A stretch of DNA of 64,000 bases from Rhizomys pruinosus (lineage: Eukaryota; Chordata; Mammalia; Rodentia; Spalacidae): NCBI GenBank assembly GCA_009823505.1, contig VZQC01012262.1:934723-998722 (forward strand). Direction: 5' to 3'. The notes beneath the pieces are model-generated. The model saw only the letters and a list, made by a program, of their open reading frames with translations. It had not been told where the DNA came from and made no database searches. This document shows, piece after piece, positions 1-12,039 of the stretch (position 1 is its first letter; every line of letters starts with the position of its first letter). A program made the translations under genes and the position numbers.

Positions 1-493
1 AACAACTGTTTATAATTTGTCCTAATGAACTTTACCTTGCAGGTGCCACAAAGGTTCTGATATGAGAGTTCCGTTGCTTGCCTTCCCACCCATAGAACAA
101 GGAGAAATATGACAATGATGAGGTCGCTCCCCAACTGTAAATTGGAGACAACTATTGTAGAGGTAATCTCTTATAAAACCGGTAAAACTGCTTTCTTTAA
201 TTGACTACTAGACATGGGAACTGTGGAAGGGATTACTCTCAGTTCAGAACCAAATATAATACTAAAGTCCTAGGGCTATGCACTCAGGCAAAATATATTA
301 ATACAGGTTCCTGGTTTTTAAAAAGCTACATAAAAGCATGTATTTATATATGACATGAAAATAGAGGTAAAATTATCTAGGGGAACAAAGAGAACTAATG
401 AGAGGAGAGGAGGTAAAAAGGAGTGTGGGTGAATGTGCAGAACATACAATATATACTCATATGAAAACTTAAAAAAATAAAAATAAATTGAAT

Positions 494-633
494 CTGGGCA
501 TAGTGGTGCACGCCTGTAATCCCAGCACTTCGGGAAGCAGAGGCAGGTGGATCTCTGTGAGTTCAAGGCCAGCCTGGCCTACATAGTGAGTTCCAGAACA
601 GCTGGGGCTACAGGGAGACCCTGTCTCAAAAAG
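494..633 (+). repeat. B1 SINE
   Basis: 7SL-derived B1 in sense orientation, recognised by the head (gtggtgcacgcctgtaatcc), the central aggccagcctggcctac block and the ctgtctcaaaaag end. The first 490 bases of the window hold no gene or repeat that I recognise. Confidence 0.9.
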
Positions 634-653
634 TACCTAAAATTTTAATTAGG

Positions 654-929
654 GGCTGGAGAGATGGCTCAATGGTTAAGAGCACCAACTGCTCTAGCAG
701 TGGACCCGGGTTCAATTCCCAGTACCCACATGGCAGCTAAGAACTGTCTTTAAGCTGGGTATGGTAGCACACGCCTTTAATCCCAGCACTCAGGAGGCAG
801 AGGCAGGTGGATATCTGTGAGTTCAAGGCTAGCCTGGTCCACAGAGAGAGTTCCAGGCCAGCTGGGGCTTTGGGAGACCCTGCCTCAAAAAAAAAATTAA
901 TTAATTAATTAATTAATTAATTAATTAAT
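654..929 (+). repeat. Composite SINE: B2 head fused to B1, with (TTAA)n tail
   Basis: The first ~100 bases are the tRNA-like head of B2 (gctggagagatggctcaatg) and break off after ctgtctttaa at 753. A complete B1 starts at once (gctgggtatggtagcacacg) and ends in an A-rich, then TTAA-repeat tail. The same fusion point recurs at 10108, 20956 and, in reverse, 39703, so this looks like one family and not a chance neighbourhood. The tail hides any target-site duplication here. Confidence 0.75.
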
Positions 930-1009
930 CATGCTCAGGCACTAGCCAGGGCAATGTATACATCCAGATTGACAGAGTGTATTTTTATTATATTACTCTT
1001 ATCATCATT

Positions 1010-1572
1010 ATTCTTATACATGTGTGTATGCAAGCGTGGAAGTCAGAGGGCACCTTTTATAAGTCAGTTCTTCCACAGTGGGTTCTAGGGATTGAACTCA
1101 GGTCATCAGGCTTATGAACTCAGGTGCCTTTACCCACCGAACCATCTTCCTGGCCCACTTATAATTTTTTGAAAGCCCAAACACTGGTATTACTCTCTAG
1201 GAGAATTCCTTTGAGTCAAACATAATTTTAGTTGCCAAAAGTATCTAGATTACATCAAAAGAAAACTCAAGTTTCTTTCAGTCACTACTAGAAAATTCAT
1301 AATGTGACATCCTGAAATAGAGGCTTTGTGGTGGTGCTGGTGCTATTGCTGCTGTTCTAGGACAGGGATATAGCCAGGCTGCCCTTGAACTCCACATCTG
1401 TAGCCCTAGAATTACCTTCAGTTTCGGGTCCTCTTGCCTCTACTTCCTGAGGGCTCACAATACAGGTGTGTGTCACCTTGCCTGGTTTATGCAAGGAGTG
1501 CCGGGAATTGAATCTAGGGCTTTGTGCATGATAGGCAATCACTCCACCAACTGACCTGTATCCCCAGTCCTC
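1010..1572 (-). repeat. Old B2/B3 fragment followed by a B4-type SINE
   Basis: About 1010-1160 matches the 3' to 5' order of an old B2/B3 on the minus strand (ends in accatcttcctggccc). About 1355-1572 has a B1-like part followed by an ID/tRNA-like part ending ctgacctgtatccccag, the arrangement of B4 on the minus strand. Both are diverged. Confidence 0.6.
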
Positions 1573-1809
1573 TGACACAGTATTTTGATAGTCCTGTGAA
1601 GTATCTTTTCACAAGACCAACCCTACAGAAAGCATTTCTGTGTCATCCGCCCTAGCAATATGTGAATTTATATCATCACCATTTCTGCTCTTTCTCACTG
1701 AGGCTCAAAACATACCAAAAATAATTTCGGCCTGAAAAATCCTCAATTATAACTCTGCAATTTATTCAATAATACTTTTTACCTGCCTTCAGAGCTGATG
1801 GATAATTCT

Positions 1810-2035
1810 TTTTTAAATTTTATTTATTTATTTTTATGTGTATGAATGTACTGTCTGCATGTAGGTTTGTGGACCTGTGTCATGCAATGCCTCGGAGGTC
1901 AGAAGAGGGTGTCGGATTCCCCTGGAACTGGAGTTAAAGACAGTTCTCAGCTGCCATGTGGGTGCTGGGAATCGAACCCAGGTCTTCTGCAAGAGCAGTT
2001 GGTGCTCTTAACCACTAGGCCATCTCTCCAGCTCC
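1810..2035 (-). repeat. B2 SINE
   Basis: Minus-strand B2: it opens with tgtgtatgaatgtactgtct and closes with aaccactaggccatctctcc. The reverse complement carries the tRNA-like A and B box region. From 2036 to about 2930 I see no gene or clear repeat. Confidence 0.9.
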
Positions 2036-2929
2036 ATGGATAATTCTTAAACACTTTTCAAATTCCAAACAATACTTGTGGTATGAAACAGAGCTTTGAA
2101 ATCTGACAAGCCCTACAACTCATTTCAATCTACCCAAGCCAGAGACGTGATGAATAATTTTATATAATTCAATCAATGTCTCCCTGGATGGGATGGCAGA
2201 GAAGGGGAACTGACCGAAAGAGGTGAGGGCAATTTTCCTAGTTATCTTCATCTATCAACTGGACACAGCCTCATGTCTTCTAAGTGAGTCTCAAGTAAGG
2301 GACAGGAAGAATCACTTGACGACTGGAGGGGCTCATTCAAACTGGAAGGTGAGGGTACCACCAGGAAGCACTCTCTAGGTAGATATCTGTGTAGCCTATC
2401 ATGAGACGCCGCTCCCTCTTCAAGCTGTTCAAGACAAGTAGCTCTGCCTCTACCACTCTCAAACACAGGTATGGGCTTATGGAACTAGCTGAGTAAATCA
2501 AAGCCCCCCCCCTTTTGTGGCTAGTGTACAAGACTCTCTGTTTCTGAGCTAAGATGTTTATCCCTTCAAAGAAAACTATCAGCTGTATGCTACCAGCAAC
2601 TTCCTTCCTCCAGTCTCTAGAAGAGGGGAAGTCGCAGTAAGAGTTAGGCCAGAAGAGAAGAGTTAGTGATATCTCCTCCTCAGTTGAAGCATTTCTCCTA
2701 TTGTGTCATTAATATCTGAGGAAACTTAGACACTACCCTAGATAGAGGATCATTAGCACTAGTTTCACAGCTATTTTCTGTGGATCACTGGGAGACAGGA
2801 AATCAAATGATTGTTGTTTTTCACTTCAAGATGCCAGAAATTATACTGAAACAAAGAGAGTTGATTCCTTTGAAATATAGGCCAAGAAAACTTGTAATAA
2901 CCTTTCACCCATGAATGAATTTCAGGGCA

Positions 2930-3808
2930 CAGGTTTCCATAACACATGTTGTCAACATTTAAACAAGTTACCTCAGTTGGTTATAGAGGAAATCTCTTTT
3001 GCAATGGGAGATGTACAGAAGAGACTCATAATCAGTCAAATTCCTGAGCCCAATTACATAATGGCCAAATACTTGGTCCTAGATGGGGCAAAATAAACAA
3101 ACATCTAGATCACCCCATCTATGGCTCAAAGAATATAAAAAAGGGGGGGGCAGAAAGAATGTAAGAGTTAGGCTGGACATGGTGGCACACACCTTTAATC
3201 CTAACACTTGGGAGGCAGAGGCAGGCGGATCTTTGTGAGTTCAAGCCCAGCCTGGTATACAGAGTGAGTTCCAGGACAGCTGGGGATACAGGGAGACCCT
3301 GTCTCAAAAAGACAAAAAAATAAAAAGAGCAAGAGAAAGAGGTGAGGTGTACTGGATGGAATGCTGTCCTCTGAGATGCCTCTCCACAACTACCATTTCC
3401 ACCGGAGCAGCTGTGAGTTTTTACAAGTGATCCTCAACAAGATGGGACTAGTTGACATTTCCCTCATACAAGGATGGGGGAGATTCATTAGACTCTTGAC
3501 TGAGATTTCAGCCACTTTACCCTGTCAGTTGTATGAAATTCAGGTACACATGGTCTTTGAAAGTGCTGTAGTATTTAAAACATGGAAGGCTAACATCTAT
3601 CTATGCAGCTGTGGAAAAGTCACCATCCATGCTGAGACTTTTCAGTGATGTGGCTATTTGGAGCTCACCAATTCTCCTGTAAGTCAGTCCGCTAAACATA
3701 GAGGTTCACTTGGATGAGATCAATATTTTGGTCTGTTGTTGGTGCCGTCTCTGGGGTGAGCAGATTTTTTTTTTTTCAGATTTCCCCAGGAAAAATTCAC
3801 ACAACACT
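2930..3808 (+). mobile_element. Left LTR-like repeat of an old endogenous retrovirus-like element
   Basis: This segment is a diverged direct repeat of about 7300-8680. Shared landmarks in the same order include acatctagatcac, gatgtacagaagag/agcgtacagaagaa, ccctcatacaagg, tgtatgaaattc, cacatggtctt, ttctcctgtaagt and ctgttggt...tctggggtga. A B1 (3172-3325) has inserted and must be skipped in the alignment. The right edge sits just before a primer-binding-site-like sequence. The left edge is uncertain and probably truncated. No coding sequence is visible. Confidence 0.55.
3172..3325 (+). repeat. B1 SINE inside the LTR-like repeat
   Basis: Sense B1 from ggctggacatggtggcacac to the ctgtctcaaaaagac end. 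It is absent from the partner repeat at 7300-8680, so it came in after the element did. Confidence 0.9.
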
Positions 3809-3826
3809 TGGCACCCAAACAGGAAG
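3809..3826 (+). other. tRNA-Lys-like primer-binding site
   Basis: The 18 bases directly after the LTR-like repeat match the tRNA-Lys(3) type primer-binding site at 14 of 18 positions by eye. Two of the differences are G-to-A changes at CpG positions, as expected from methylation decay. This placement supports reading 2930-3808 as a left LTR. tRNA-Lys priming is typical of class II (beta-like) elements. Confidence 0.45.
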
Positions 3827-6360
3827 CTGAGAAACCATAAGTGAGTCTGGGAGAAGCAAGTGAATTGCCCCTCCTATGGATAATAAGAAAAACAGCTGAA
3901 GCTAAGCTATCTGAAGTTGGAATATCTGCAGGGGCAGTTACCAGGTGGCCGTCCTTCTCCACGTGGCACACGGTAGCATGCCGCCTTGCTATAGTAGCTG
4001 TTGGGGTGTCCGGGCTATAGGTCATAAGACAAGCAACTGAGGCTGAGTTGTCTGCCCAGAGGCAAGTTCAGGTATAAAGCCTGTGGGGGAAATCCTGGGG
4101 TGAGGCCATCTTCTTCTCTGTCTTATGGACAGGCATGCTTTGATGAGTATGGTGCACCGAGGAAGCACAACACCATCCAGAGAACGGCTGATGAGCAAGA
4201 GACTATACTGAAATCTCTGAAAACAGTAAATATGGAAGGAGATTGGAAGGGATCTGAGGCAGACGTTGCATTATCCTGCTATGGGCAATAGGACATGCAA
4301 CTCAAGCTGAGCCATCTATGCAGAAAGTCAGAATAAGATGGAATTGCAATGAGAATGATAAGAAAATGCTATCATTTGCAATAGCCTCTGAACTGGAAGG
4401 AAAAATGAGTGGGAAAGGAAGAGATGGAGATAGTGCCATGCGTTTATGGTTGAGAGTGCACAGGGATAAAAGAAAGTGGAATTAGAACTATGCTAAATAG
4501 CTCTTCCTAGGATTAAGTTATCTTGGAGCCCCTAGGAAGAATAGCAATAAAGAGGAAAAAATGAAATAGAAGTAATGGTGAAGGAACTGAACATAAAAGA
4601 TGTAGTGTGTGATGATCAATTCACTGGGCCAGACAGTACTGTGTTCACCAGAAAGTTAAGATGGAAACTAATTCAGCAGGATCAATATGGAGCTTTTGCA
4701 GTTTTGCTAAGCCTCATGATAGAAAGCAATTTTTATGAGGTAGAATAGGCCCTGGAAGATTTGGACGTCTTATACTGGCATGTAAACTGAGTTCGTAAAG
4801 TACTAATAGGAAATAAGAGGGCTGGAGAGATGGCTTAGCAGTTAAGAGCACTGGCTGCTCTTGCAGAGGACCTGGGTTCTGTTCTTTATTGAAGAATTGA
4901 AAATGTACACAAAAATAGCAAAGCAGCAAGGACTTTTATTCAAAGACACAGTACAGGAGACACTGCAAAGGAGCTAACCTTTGGCTACCTGAATTAGAGT
5001 ACCCAAGAGCACTAGGTCACTGTTTGGGACCTCCTTTATGGGAACTAAGAGGATAAGAAGTTGGTTGATAGGGCCTGGATATGTATGGATGGTATTTTGT
5101 TTTGATTAACAAGCTCCGGGAATATGAACCCACCTTCATTGTCAGTGTACATTTCTCATGGAGCATCCGATTTTAATTATATGCATGTCCTATCACAAAT
5201 AGGCACAAGATTGTATAGGAACAGAAGACTGTAAGGGCCAGTCTGTTTAAACAGCAGTGCATCAGTATGGCTATCCAGAATGACATCCAGAGAAAGGTGA
5301 ATAAGCTGTAGATGTAACCAGTATAGAGCTTATTCTATAAGCAGTTCTGGCAAGCTGTCACTTTGTGATTCTGATTGCAACCAATGGCACCTTCTACCAG
5401 AGTGAATAAAGTATGTCACATCTGCCTGACATTTCATGTATCTTTAATTTCCTGGCCCCTCAAAGCCCTCCATCCATGGATCTAGAGCTTGGACCCATCA
5501 GGTGGTAAAAAGAGGTTTGTCCCTTATAAGTTCACTGAAAGAGCACAGGTTGTCTTACTGTGCATGGACCCCAAACTAGTCCAGAATGGACTGGTCTCCT
5601 GCCTCTGGATATGTTACAGGACATGACTGAATGGAAATTAACTACAAAAGGGGAGTTATTAAAGAGTTGTTAGGGAGGGGTAACTTATTCCATTGTTTGA
5701 AGTGGGGTGTATGTGCAAGTTGATGCAGGTGGAGCCCAGGTTGCTAAGTGCATTGTTTGGAAAGTGATATGTGTGTAGCTCAAGTCAAGCAGAGTCCCAC
5801 CTTGCTGAGTTTTCCCTACAGGTTGGAAGTTTTCTCTCTAGAGTATGCTGTGTACATTTCCCTCCTGGGGGTAGAGGCCGTTTGCCCGGCTCATGGACCT
5901 TTCAGGAGCCAGGTGTGGGCAATGGAAAAGTACCAGCATGCGAGAGCATGCCTCTGCACCCCCTTGACCCGGGGCAGGCCAGAGCAGCATAGCCACCCCT
6001 GTAGAGCTCCTTGGGGTTGAAGAGATGCACAGGAGCCCCATGGCAGCACCCCAAGATGAGGGAGAAGAAAGCTCATGGAAATTGTGGGTGTGGAAGGATA
6101 ACTAAGGTTTGCCTCCCACCCATGCTGCTTTGTTCAATATCAGTCTTTTAAGGAGAGACTTCACACATGCAATGGAATAGTTTCATACTATATAGGACCT
6201 TGTTACTGTTAATGGTGGGCTTTCAGAGCTCTTGCCCACCCTCTATAAAAAGATTTCATTACATGAATGCTGTAATGATAACCTCTAAGTGTCTTATATG
6301 TTTGATAAACCATCTGGAAGAACTATAAAGCAGCAGCTAAAGAGTTTAAATACAAAAGGT
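3827..6360 (+). mobile_element. Degenerate interior of the retrovirus-like element
   Basis: This lies between the two LTR-like repeats, at about the right place for gag-pol. Only short open stretches occur and I recognise no gag, protease, polymerase or envelope domain. A truncated B2 head (4819-4880, ends abruptly after acctgggttc) lies inside. The element is either non-autonomous or heavily deleted. Confidence 0.3.
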
Positions 6361-6419
6361 ACCCTACACGGGTGTGTGTCAGGAACCCAATTGGGGGGGG
6401 GGGCAGAGAGTTACAAGGA

Positions 6420-6745
6420 GCCTGGAGAATAAAGAAGATTTACAGAACCACTGACAAATATGGGATACTTTATTTTCTCAAGATGAAAGCACATGCCTGT
6501 TGTCCCAAGGATAGCTTATAGGAAATCACATAAAGGTGGTTTCTTGCCAAGGCTGATTATAACCAGTTATAGTTATATAACAGTTGTGTTTACTGTTTAT
6601 TGTTTATTCATGGTTCCAAGACATTTGATAGCAGTTGTCATAACCGAGTCATCCCAGAAATACATACCATTGCTATGTTGTCTGAACATTTATTTGGCCC
6701 CTATGGTCTTGATTCCCTTCAGAATGAGAAAGAGCACTCCCACAA
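6420..6745 (-). repeat. Dispersed LTR-like repeat, paralogue of 42500-42830
   Basis: It shares ordered blocks with 42500-42830: atactttatttt, gcccttgg/ttgtccc, tagg(g)aa(a/c)cacaaaaag/acataaagg, tggtttcttgcca, and a closing cttgattccc/tttaatcccc. Read on the minus strand, an AATAAA precedes a short end, which suggests an LTR 3' part. I could not name the family. Confidence 0.4.
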
Positions 6746-6749
6746 ACCA

Positions 6750-7030
6750 TAAGATAATTGAATGAAAATTCCAGTACCAGAGGTGAGCTACCACTCTATG
6801 ACTTATTGGCCAGGGAGGCCCCTCACATCCCCCAAAATGATATGGACTGTTTCCAGTGCTGTTGGTTGCCCAACAGAACTAGACAGTAAGACCCTGTTTC
6901 TGAAAACACTGAATGCTTTGGTCGCAGACCATAGAGAAACCAAGATGGAACTGGGCTGGAAGCTTCCTCCTCGCTGGCTAGCTTTATAATGCTAGAAGGT
7001 GCAATGCAAGATGCCGGATGGGAATTGTCA
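6750..7030 (+). mobile_element. LINE-1 (rodent Lx-like) 3' fragment
   Basis: It matches the better preserved copy at 36900-37200 block for block (aaatgaaaat..ccagtacc, ggccagggaggcccc, agacagtaagaccct, ctggctagcttta). I recognise that copy as rodent LINE-1 3' region. No ORF2 coding part is kept here. Confidence 0.55.
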
Positions 7031-7299
7031 TTCACAATCCTACTGAGCCATGTATCCTTTGTGTTACACTACCAACATGCAGGACAAGATGTGCCTGCTG
7101 GCACAATATAATATGAGTGTTATTAGTGTAGTCGACTGCCTTCTTAAGACCCACTCCACAGGTACTGGGAGTAAGGACCAAAAAATATGGTTGGGAGGGC
7201 CTAGGCACCATTGGGAAAGCAACTGCTATTATTTTATTAAGTGGATGTGATGTGTCTGGCAAATTGCCTTCTACACATTTGAGGTTACACCTGTAGGTT

Positions 7300-8700
7300 A
7301 TTGCTGTGTCAGCCTCAGCTAGTCATAGAATGAATCTCTTTTGTCATAGGAAGCGTACAGAAGAAACTCATAACTAGTCAAGATCCTCAGTCTAAGTGAC
7401 AGTTGCAGTGGAAAAATGGCCCAATACTCAGTCATAGACGGAGGAGAATAACCAAACATCTAGATCACTGTCTCCATATCTCAAGGAACATAATGGAAGG
7501 GGAGGCAGACAATGGGTGAGGTGTAATGGGATGCTGCTCTCTGAGCAAAACAACCATAACCTTCATCAGAGCAGCTACGATTACTCACGAGAGATCTTCA
7601 ACAATGTGGGGTTTGTTAATCTTCCCTCATACAAGGTGGCACAGGGCCATTAGACCCTTGTTTTGCAGACACTCCATCCTGCACCATCCTTCTAGATGTA
7701 TGAAATTCTGCTCCAGATGCACATGGTCTTGAGCACACAGAATGTAGGTTAACTGAAAGGAGGACCCCATCTGTGCAGCTATGGAGTGTGGGAAAATCCA
7801 GTTTGACTTAGGTATGGATAGGCTAGCTTTTCAGCCAGCATCTTCCAGGGACACAGATGTGGTTCATAAGACCTCTCTGACCCCACCCCACAGGTGAGAG
7901 CAGCACGTGATACAGAGAGAAAAACAGCAACTCCTGATTCAACTTGCGACCTGACTTGTGACCCAGCACATGATGGGTGGGTTGGGGGTGTGTGTGGAAC
8001 AATAGCAAGTGATGTATACAAGGGATGTGTTGCAGGGATCTGGGATTGGCTGTGAGGGATGACATCAGTTTGGCTATAAAAGTGATGCACTAAGTACAAT
8101 AAACAGATCTTCATTGCCACCTGACAAGATCCCCGGTTCCGTAACTCCACGAGTGTGTAAGTGAAAGCCCATCAGGCTTGAGTTTTAAGCGCTGAGTGTG
8201 AGCATGGCTGGGGAGAACCTATCTGGTGCCAGGCTGTAAAGTCCAGCATCGGAGCCAGCAACTCCATGACTGGTGAGTGTGATGTGCCGGCAGGAATGAC
8301 TGAGGAGAGCTAATCAACCGTCAGTCTTAGAGGTCCAACAGTGGAATCAACAGTTCCCTGTCTGGTGAAGGTGTTGGGTGCTAACTGGTGGGCTAGAGAA
8401 AAGAAATCAACCACTAGCCTGAAATGTTAGCAGGTAGCCACGGGTGGCTGCTCCTCCCCATTTCCCTTAGCAGGACCGAGTTGCATTTATCTTAGAAAGA
8501 GCGTGCTTACTACAATGGAGAAGTCATCATCATAGAGACAAGATTTTTCATTGGCTTGGCTGTTGGGGATTGCCAGTTCTCCTGTAAGTAATCCCAGTAA
8601 ATTTATTGGTCCATTAAGCTAGACTTTGGTGCAATTATTATTTCGGACTGCTGTTGGTTCTTTATCTGGGGTGAATGTGTGATTGTTTATGTCTCTCCAC

Positions 8701-8703
<3 letters not shown>
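7300..8703 (+). mobile_element. Right LTR-like repeat of the old retrovirus-like element
   Basis: Direct repeat partner of 2930-3808 in the same orientation. It is longer because of extra sequence at about 7810-8550. Both copies end near ctgttggt...tctggggtga. Divergence is high by eye, so the element is old. The left border is uncertain because an LTR-like fragment and a LINE-1 fragment lie directly upstream. Confidence 0.5.

Positions 8704-8738
<35 letters not shown>
8704..8738. repeat. (TG)n microsatellite
   Basis: A run of about 17 perfect TG dinucleotides directly after the right LTR-like repeat. Confidence 0.95.
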
Positions 8739-8739
<1 letters not shown>

Positions 8740-8979
8740 ATATATAGGTCGTGGAACTAGAAAGAGGACCATGAAAGGCAAGGAACTCCTTGACTTGTTG
8801 GCTAAGCTCAAGTATAGCATGAGAGAGGAGGAAGAAATCCCTGTGTATTTAGTGTATTTAGTGACAGCCTCCTAAAACCTGACCCAGAATGGGTAGGATT
8901 TTCCTCAGGACCCTGAGTAATGTCCCTAAATGATATCATAATTATCATAAGCATGGACATTTATTTGCATGCACTCTAA

Positions 8980-9166
8980 AAGCCGTGGTGACGCAGGCCT
9001 CTAATCCCAGCACTAGGGAGGCAGAGGCAGGCAGATCTCTATGAGTTCAAGGCCAGCCTTGTCTACACAATGAGTTCCAGGCCAGGTGGGGCTACAGGGA
9101 GACCTTATCTCAAAAAGACATTAATTAATTAATTAATTAAGTAAGTAAGTAAGTAAGTAAGTAAGT
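8980..9166 (+). repeat. B1 SINE with tetranucleotide tail
   Basis: Sense B1 (gaggcagaggcaggcagatc, ctcaaaaagac), followed by ATTA-repeat and then GTAA-repeat tracts that grew from its A-rich tail. From 9167 to about 9560 I see nothing recognisable. Confidence 0.9.
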
Positions 9167-9565
9167 ATTAAAAGGTAGTATCTGAGTCTTTGAACCCCAA
9201 TGCCTCCTGGCTGATAGTTCCAATTAGGCTCAGTGGTGGGAACTACTTCATCAACCACTGGGTTGTCACGAGGCTGCATGAGCCCTGGCAAAATGCCAGA
9301 TATGTCCTTTTTCATCTGAGGTTAGGGTGGAAGTGAGAATATATGATAAGCCTGAGTGAGACAGAAGAATTCCTTTCTATATTTTATAGGATTTTCAGAG
9401 AAGGAAACTAGTTTACTTTCAACTTGACTCAAATAAGAGGCAGAGGGAAGGGAACATGAACCAAAGATACTTGTTTGGGCTGTTGTTGGTTTATGTTAAA
9501 GTTATTATATAAAAGGACTCAAGTACTTGTTACTTGTTACTATTTGGCTCACTGACAATCATTTA

Positions 9566-9990
9566 AAATGCCTGGCGTGGGCTGGAGAGATGGCCTAGTG
9601 GCTAAGAGCCCCGACTGCTCTTGCAGAGGACCCGGGTTCAATCGTCCAGGCACCCCTGGCGGCTGAGAACCATTTGTAACTCCAATTACTTCAGGAGAAC
9701 TCCAGTTTCCAGGGGAAATCTGACACCCTCTTCTTCGACCGATCGGGCATTGCACAGCATGGGGCACCAACCTACAGGCAGACAGTACATTAGACACGTA
9801 CACATAAAATAAGAAAGAAATTTAAAAAAAAAAATAAAAAATAAATGCCTGGCGTGGTGGCCCATGCCTTTAATTCTAGTATTTGGGAGGCAGAGGGAGG
9901 CAGTATCAAGGGCAAGGCCTGGTCTACAAGTGTGTTCCAGGACAGCCGGAGCTACAGGGAGATCCTGTCTCAAAAAGACCAAAAAAAAAA
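9566..9990 (+). repeat. B1 SINE interrupted near its start by a B2 SINE
   Basis: The 15-mer aaatgcctggcgtgg stands at 9566-9580 and again at 9843-9857. Between the two lies a full B2 (9581-9842, with its head, a ccctcttcttcgacc block and an A-rich tail). The second copy runs on into the rest of a B1 (to 9990). The 15-mer is therefore the target-site duplication of a B2 that landed in the first bases of a B1, so the B1 is the older insertion. Confidence 0.9.
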
Positions 9991-10010
9991 AAAAAAAAAA
10001 AGACTGTCAG

Positions 10011-10280
10011 GGCTGGAGAGATGGCTCAGTGGTTAAGAGAACACAACTGCTCTTCTGCAGAGGACCAGGTTTGATCCCAGCACCCACACATGGTGCTAAG
10101 ACTTTTAAGCTGGGCATAGGTGGCACACACCTTTAATCCTAGCACGTCTGGGCAGGCAGGTAGATCCCTGTGAATTCAAGGCCAGCCTGGTCTACAGAGT
10201 GAGTTCCAGGCCAGCTGGGGCTATAGGGAGACCCTGTCTCAAAAAGACAAAATAAATAAACAAACAAAACAACAAACAAA

Positions 10281-10322
<42 letters not shown>
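10011..10322 (+). repeat. Composite SINE: B2 head fused to B1, with (AAAT)n tail
   Basis: B2 head from 10011 to 10108 (breaks at acttttaa), then a B1 from 10109 (gctgggcataggtggcacac) and a long AAAT tail. Flanks agactgtcag (10001-10010) and agacttgtca (10323-10332) look like a target-site duplication around the whole unit with one base inserted. No B2 3' half follows the B1. Confidence 0.8.
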
Positions 10323-10323
<1 letters not shown>

Positions 10324-10463
10324 GACTTGTCATGCAAAAGAACAAAAACCCTCCAAAAGTGAGTGCTGTACATATATACCCCACAAGTCAGTGTATCCTT
10401 AATCCTCCAAGATTTGCATCTTCCCAAACTAAACCATTGGCAGATTATGCCTTAAGTCTTTCT

Positions 10464-10940
10464 TTGAATTTTAAAACTTTTTATTTGCATACTTAAAAAC
10501 TTGTGTGTTCCAAGAACTAAGATCATTTGAACAAAAAAGTGACACTGGCTAAACTGGATTTTATAGTCTGCAGGATACCCGGCCTATCTTGGATTTCATT
10601 CTAGATTTTACTGCCTCCCACCCAGCTTCTTTAAAACCACTCAAGTTCTTTTCCTTCTTTCCTTCTCTGCCAGTCAGACCCACAGATGTTAGAGTCAGGC
10701 ATCAGCTTCCTTGTGGGTAGTTCTTGATTCTTTGATGTCACATTTGGGAACACTGACACACATGGTGGTGCCGGACCTCATCTCCATTCACATGCTTGCT
10801 TCACATATTCAATCATTTCTTTTGAAGGCAGAGAACTTTTCTTTTATGTTTCTGTCTTCAATTTAGATCTATCAAATTTCTCAATCTCAGCCATGTTGGG
10901 TTTGTCAGACATGGTTGTAGAATGTGCAGAATGAAGTGAC
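10464..10940 (-). pseudogene. Tmsb4x-ps: Thymosin beta-4 processed pseudogene
   Basis: Read on the minus strand, an ATG at 10912 opens MSDKPNMAEIEKFDRSKLK, which I recognise as thymosin beta-4, a 43-44 residue G-actin-sequestering peptide. One lysine codon is missing after that, and a C-to-T change makes a stop (TAA) right after TET. The later SLPSKE block of the family can still be read. Downstream, the whole gene-specific 3' UTR is present with no intron, through ttcaaatgatcttagttctt to a canonical AATAAAAAGTTTTAAAA end near 10480. Intron-free structure plus a complete 3' UTR means a retrotransposed mRNA copy. It is not expected to make a protein. From 10941 to about 11790 I see no further feature. 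Confidence 0.85.
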
Positions 10941-11789
10941 AAAGAGTGTCAGATCAGCTCAGTGGCTGTCACAGAGTGTCTTTAAATTTCAATGATTTAT
11001 TAGCATCATGGTTCTCAGACACCTTATGGTGAAAAAAGTACTCTTTATTTTTGGTGTTACTCTTGGGATTTGACAGAACAACACTCCTCTGTATGCTTTA
11101 TTGTTTAGTAATGACATTCTTTCTTCCCAGGTTCCCATCAAATGATGATCCTTTGATCTCAAAGCTGAGACCTTCCCATGTCTCCCTGAGAAGAGGCAGG
11201 TCAATATTTTGATCCGTAGATAGGTAGGGTGTACATCCCTATTCAGTCTGTGGAAGCTTCAGAAAATGGAACCTGGGGCCATCATTAAGCCTCAAGATTA
11301 AGGCTCAAAGTCTCAGAGGAAGAAAGAGAACAAAAGAGAGGTGAAATTAAGGTGATGGGAAAAGGAAAGGAATCCCTCACCATGATGGCTGAGAATCAGT
11401 AAAATCTCACAAACAAGATGACAAACATTGCTTATAGTCAAAACATGGAAATTTCTTTGTGTTTGCTTAATAACCTCTGATAACCCATTTTAAAAAATGG
11501 GTTGAGAAAGCTTAGATCTAGCTACAAATTAACAGAAAACACTAGACCCCTGCTAGCCTATTAGTCTAGCTATTCTTCATTCCTAAATTCTGCTAAGCCA
11601 CCCCTAACCCCACCCAGATGAAAAGTTTAGAGTAGGAAATTACTAATGGCCAAGGTTGCCTGAAAGTTCATGTGCCTGATAAGCTCTAAAATAACAGGAT
11701 GTAAACCATCTGTATTGACTCCAGAAACCCTTTTATTTCAGAGAAAATTTAGTCTCCAGAATTTTGAATTAATGGTAGAAATTGATTTA

Positions 11790-11915
11790 ACACTGGCCAT
11801 GATGGCACAGCTCAGTAAGCCCAACACCAAAGAGGCTGACAAATTCAGCCCTTGCTATATAGCAAGTTCCTGGGCAGCTTTGGATACAGAGCCAGACCCT
11901 GTCTCAAAAAAATCA
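11790..11915 (+). repeat. Diverged B1-type SINE
   Basis: B1-like order is kept (ctggccatgatggcacagct, then agaccctgtctcaaaaaaat), with many substitutions, so it is an old copy. Confidence 0.65.
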
Positions 11916-12039
11916 AAACCAAGAGCCAAAACCTGCCCAAGTCCATTGCCATCTTCATGCCCAGGGAGTAGGCTGGACCAACTGCTGACTAGTCTGACAA
12001 GAATACCTCTCACCACTCATCAAAGAAGCTTCTTTTGCA

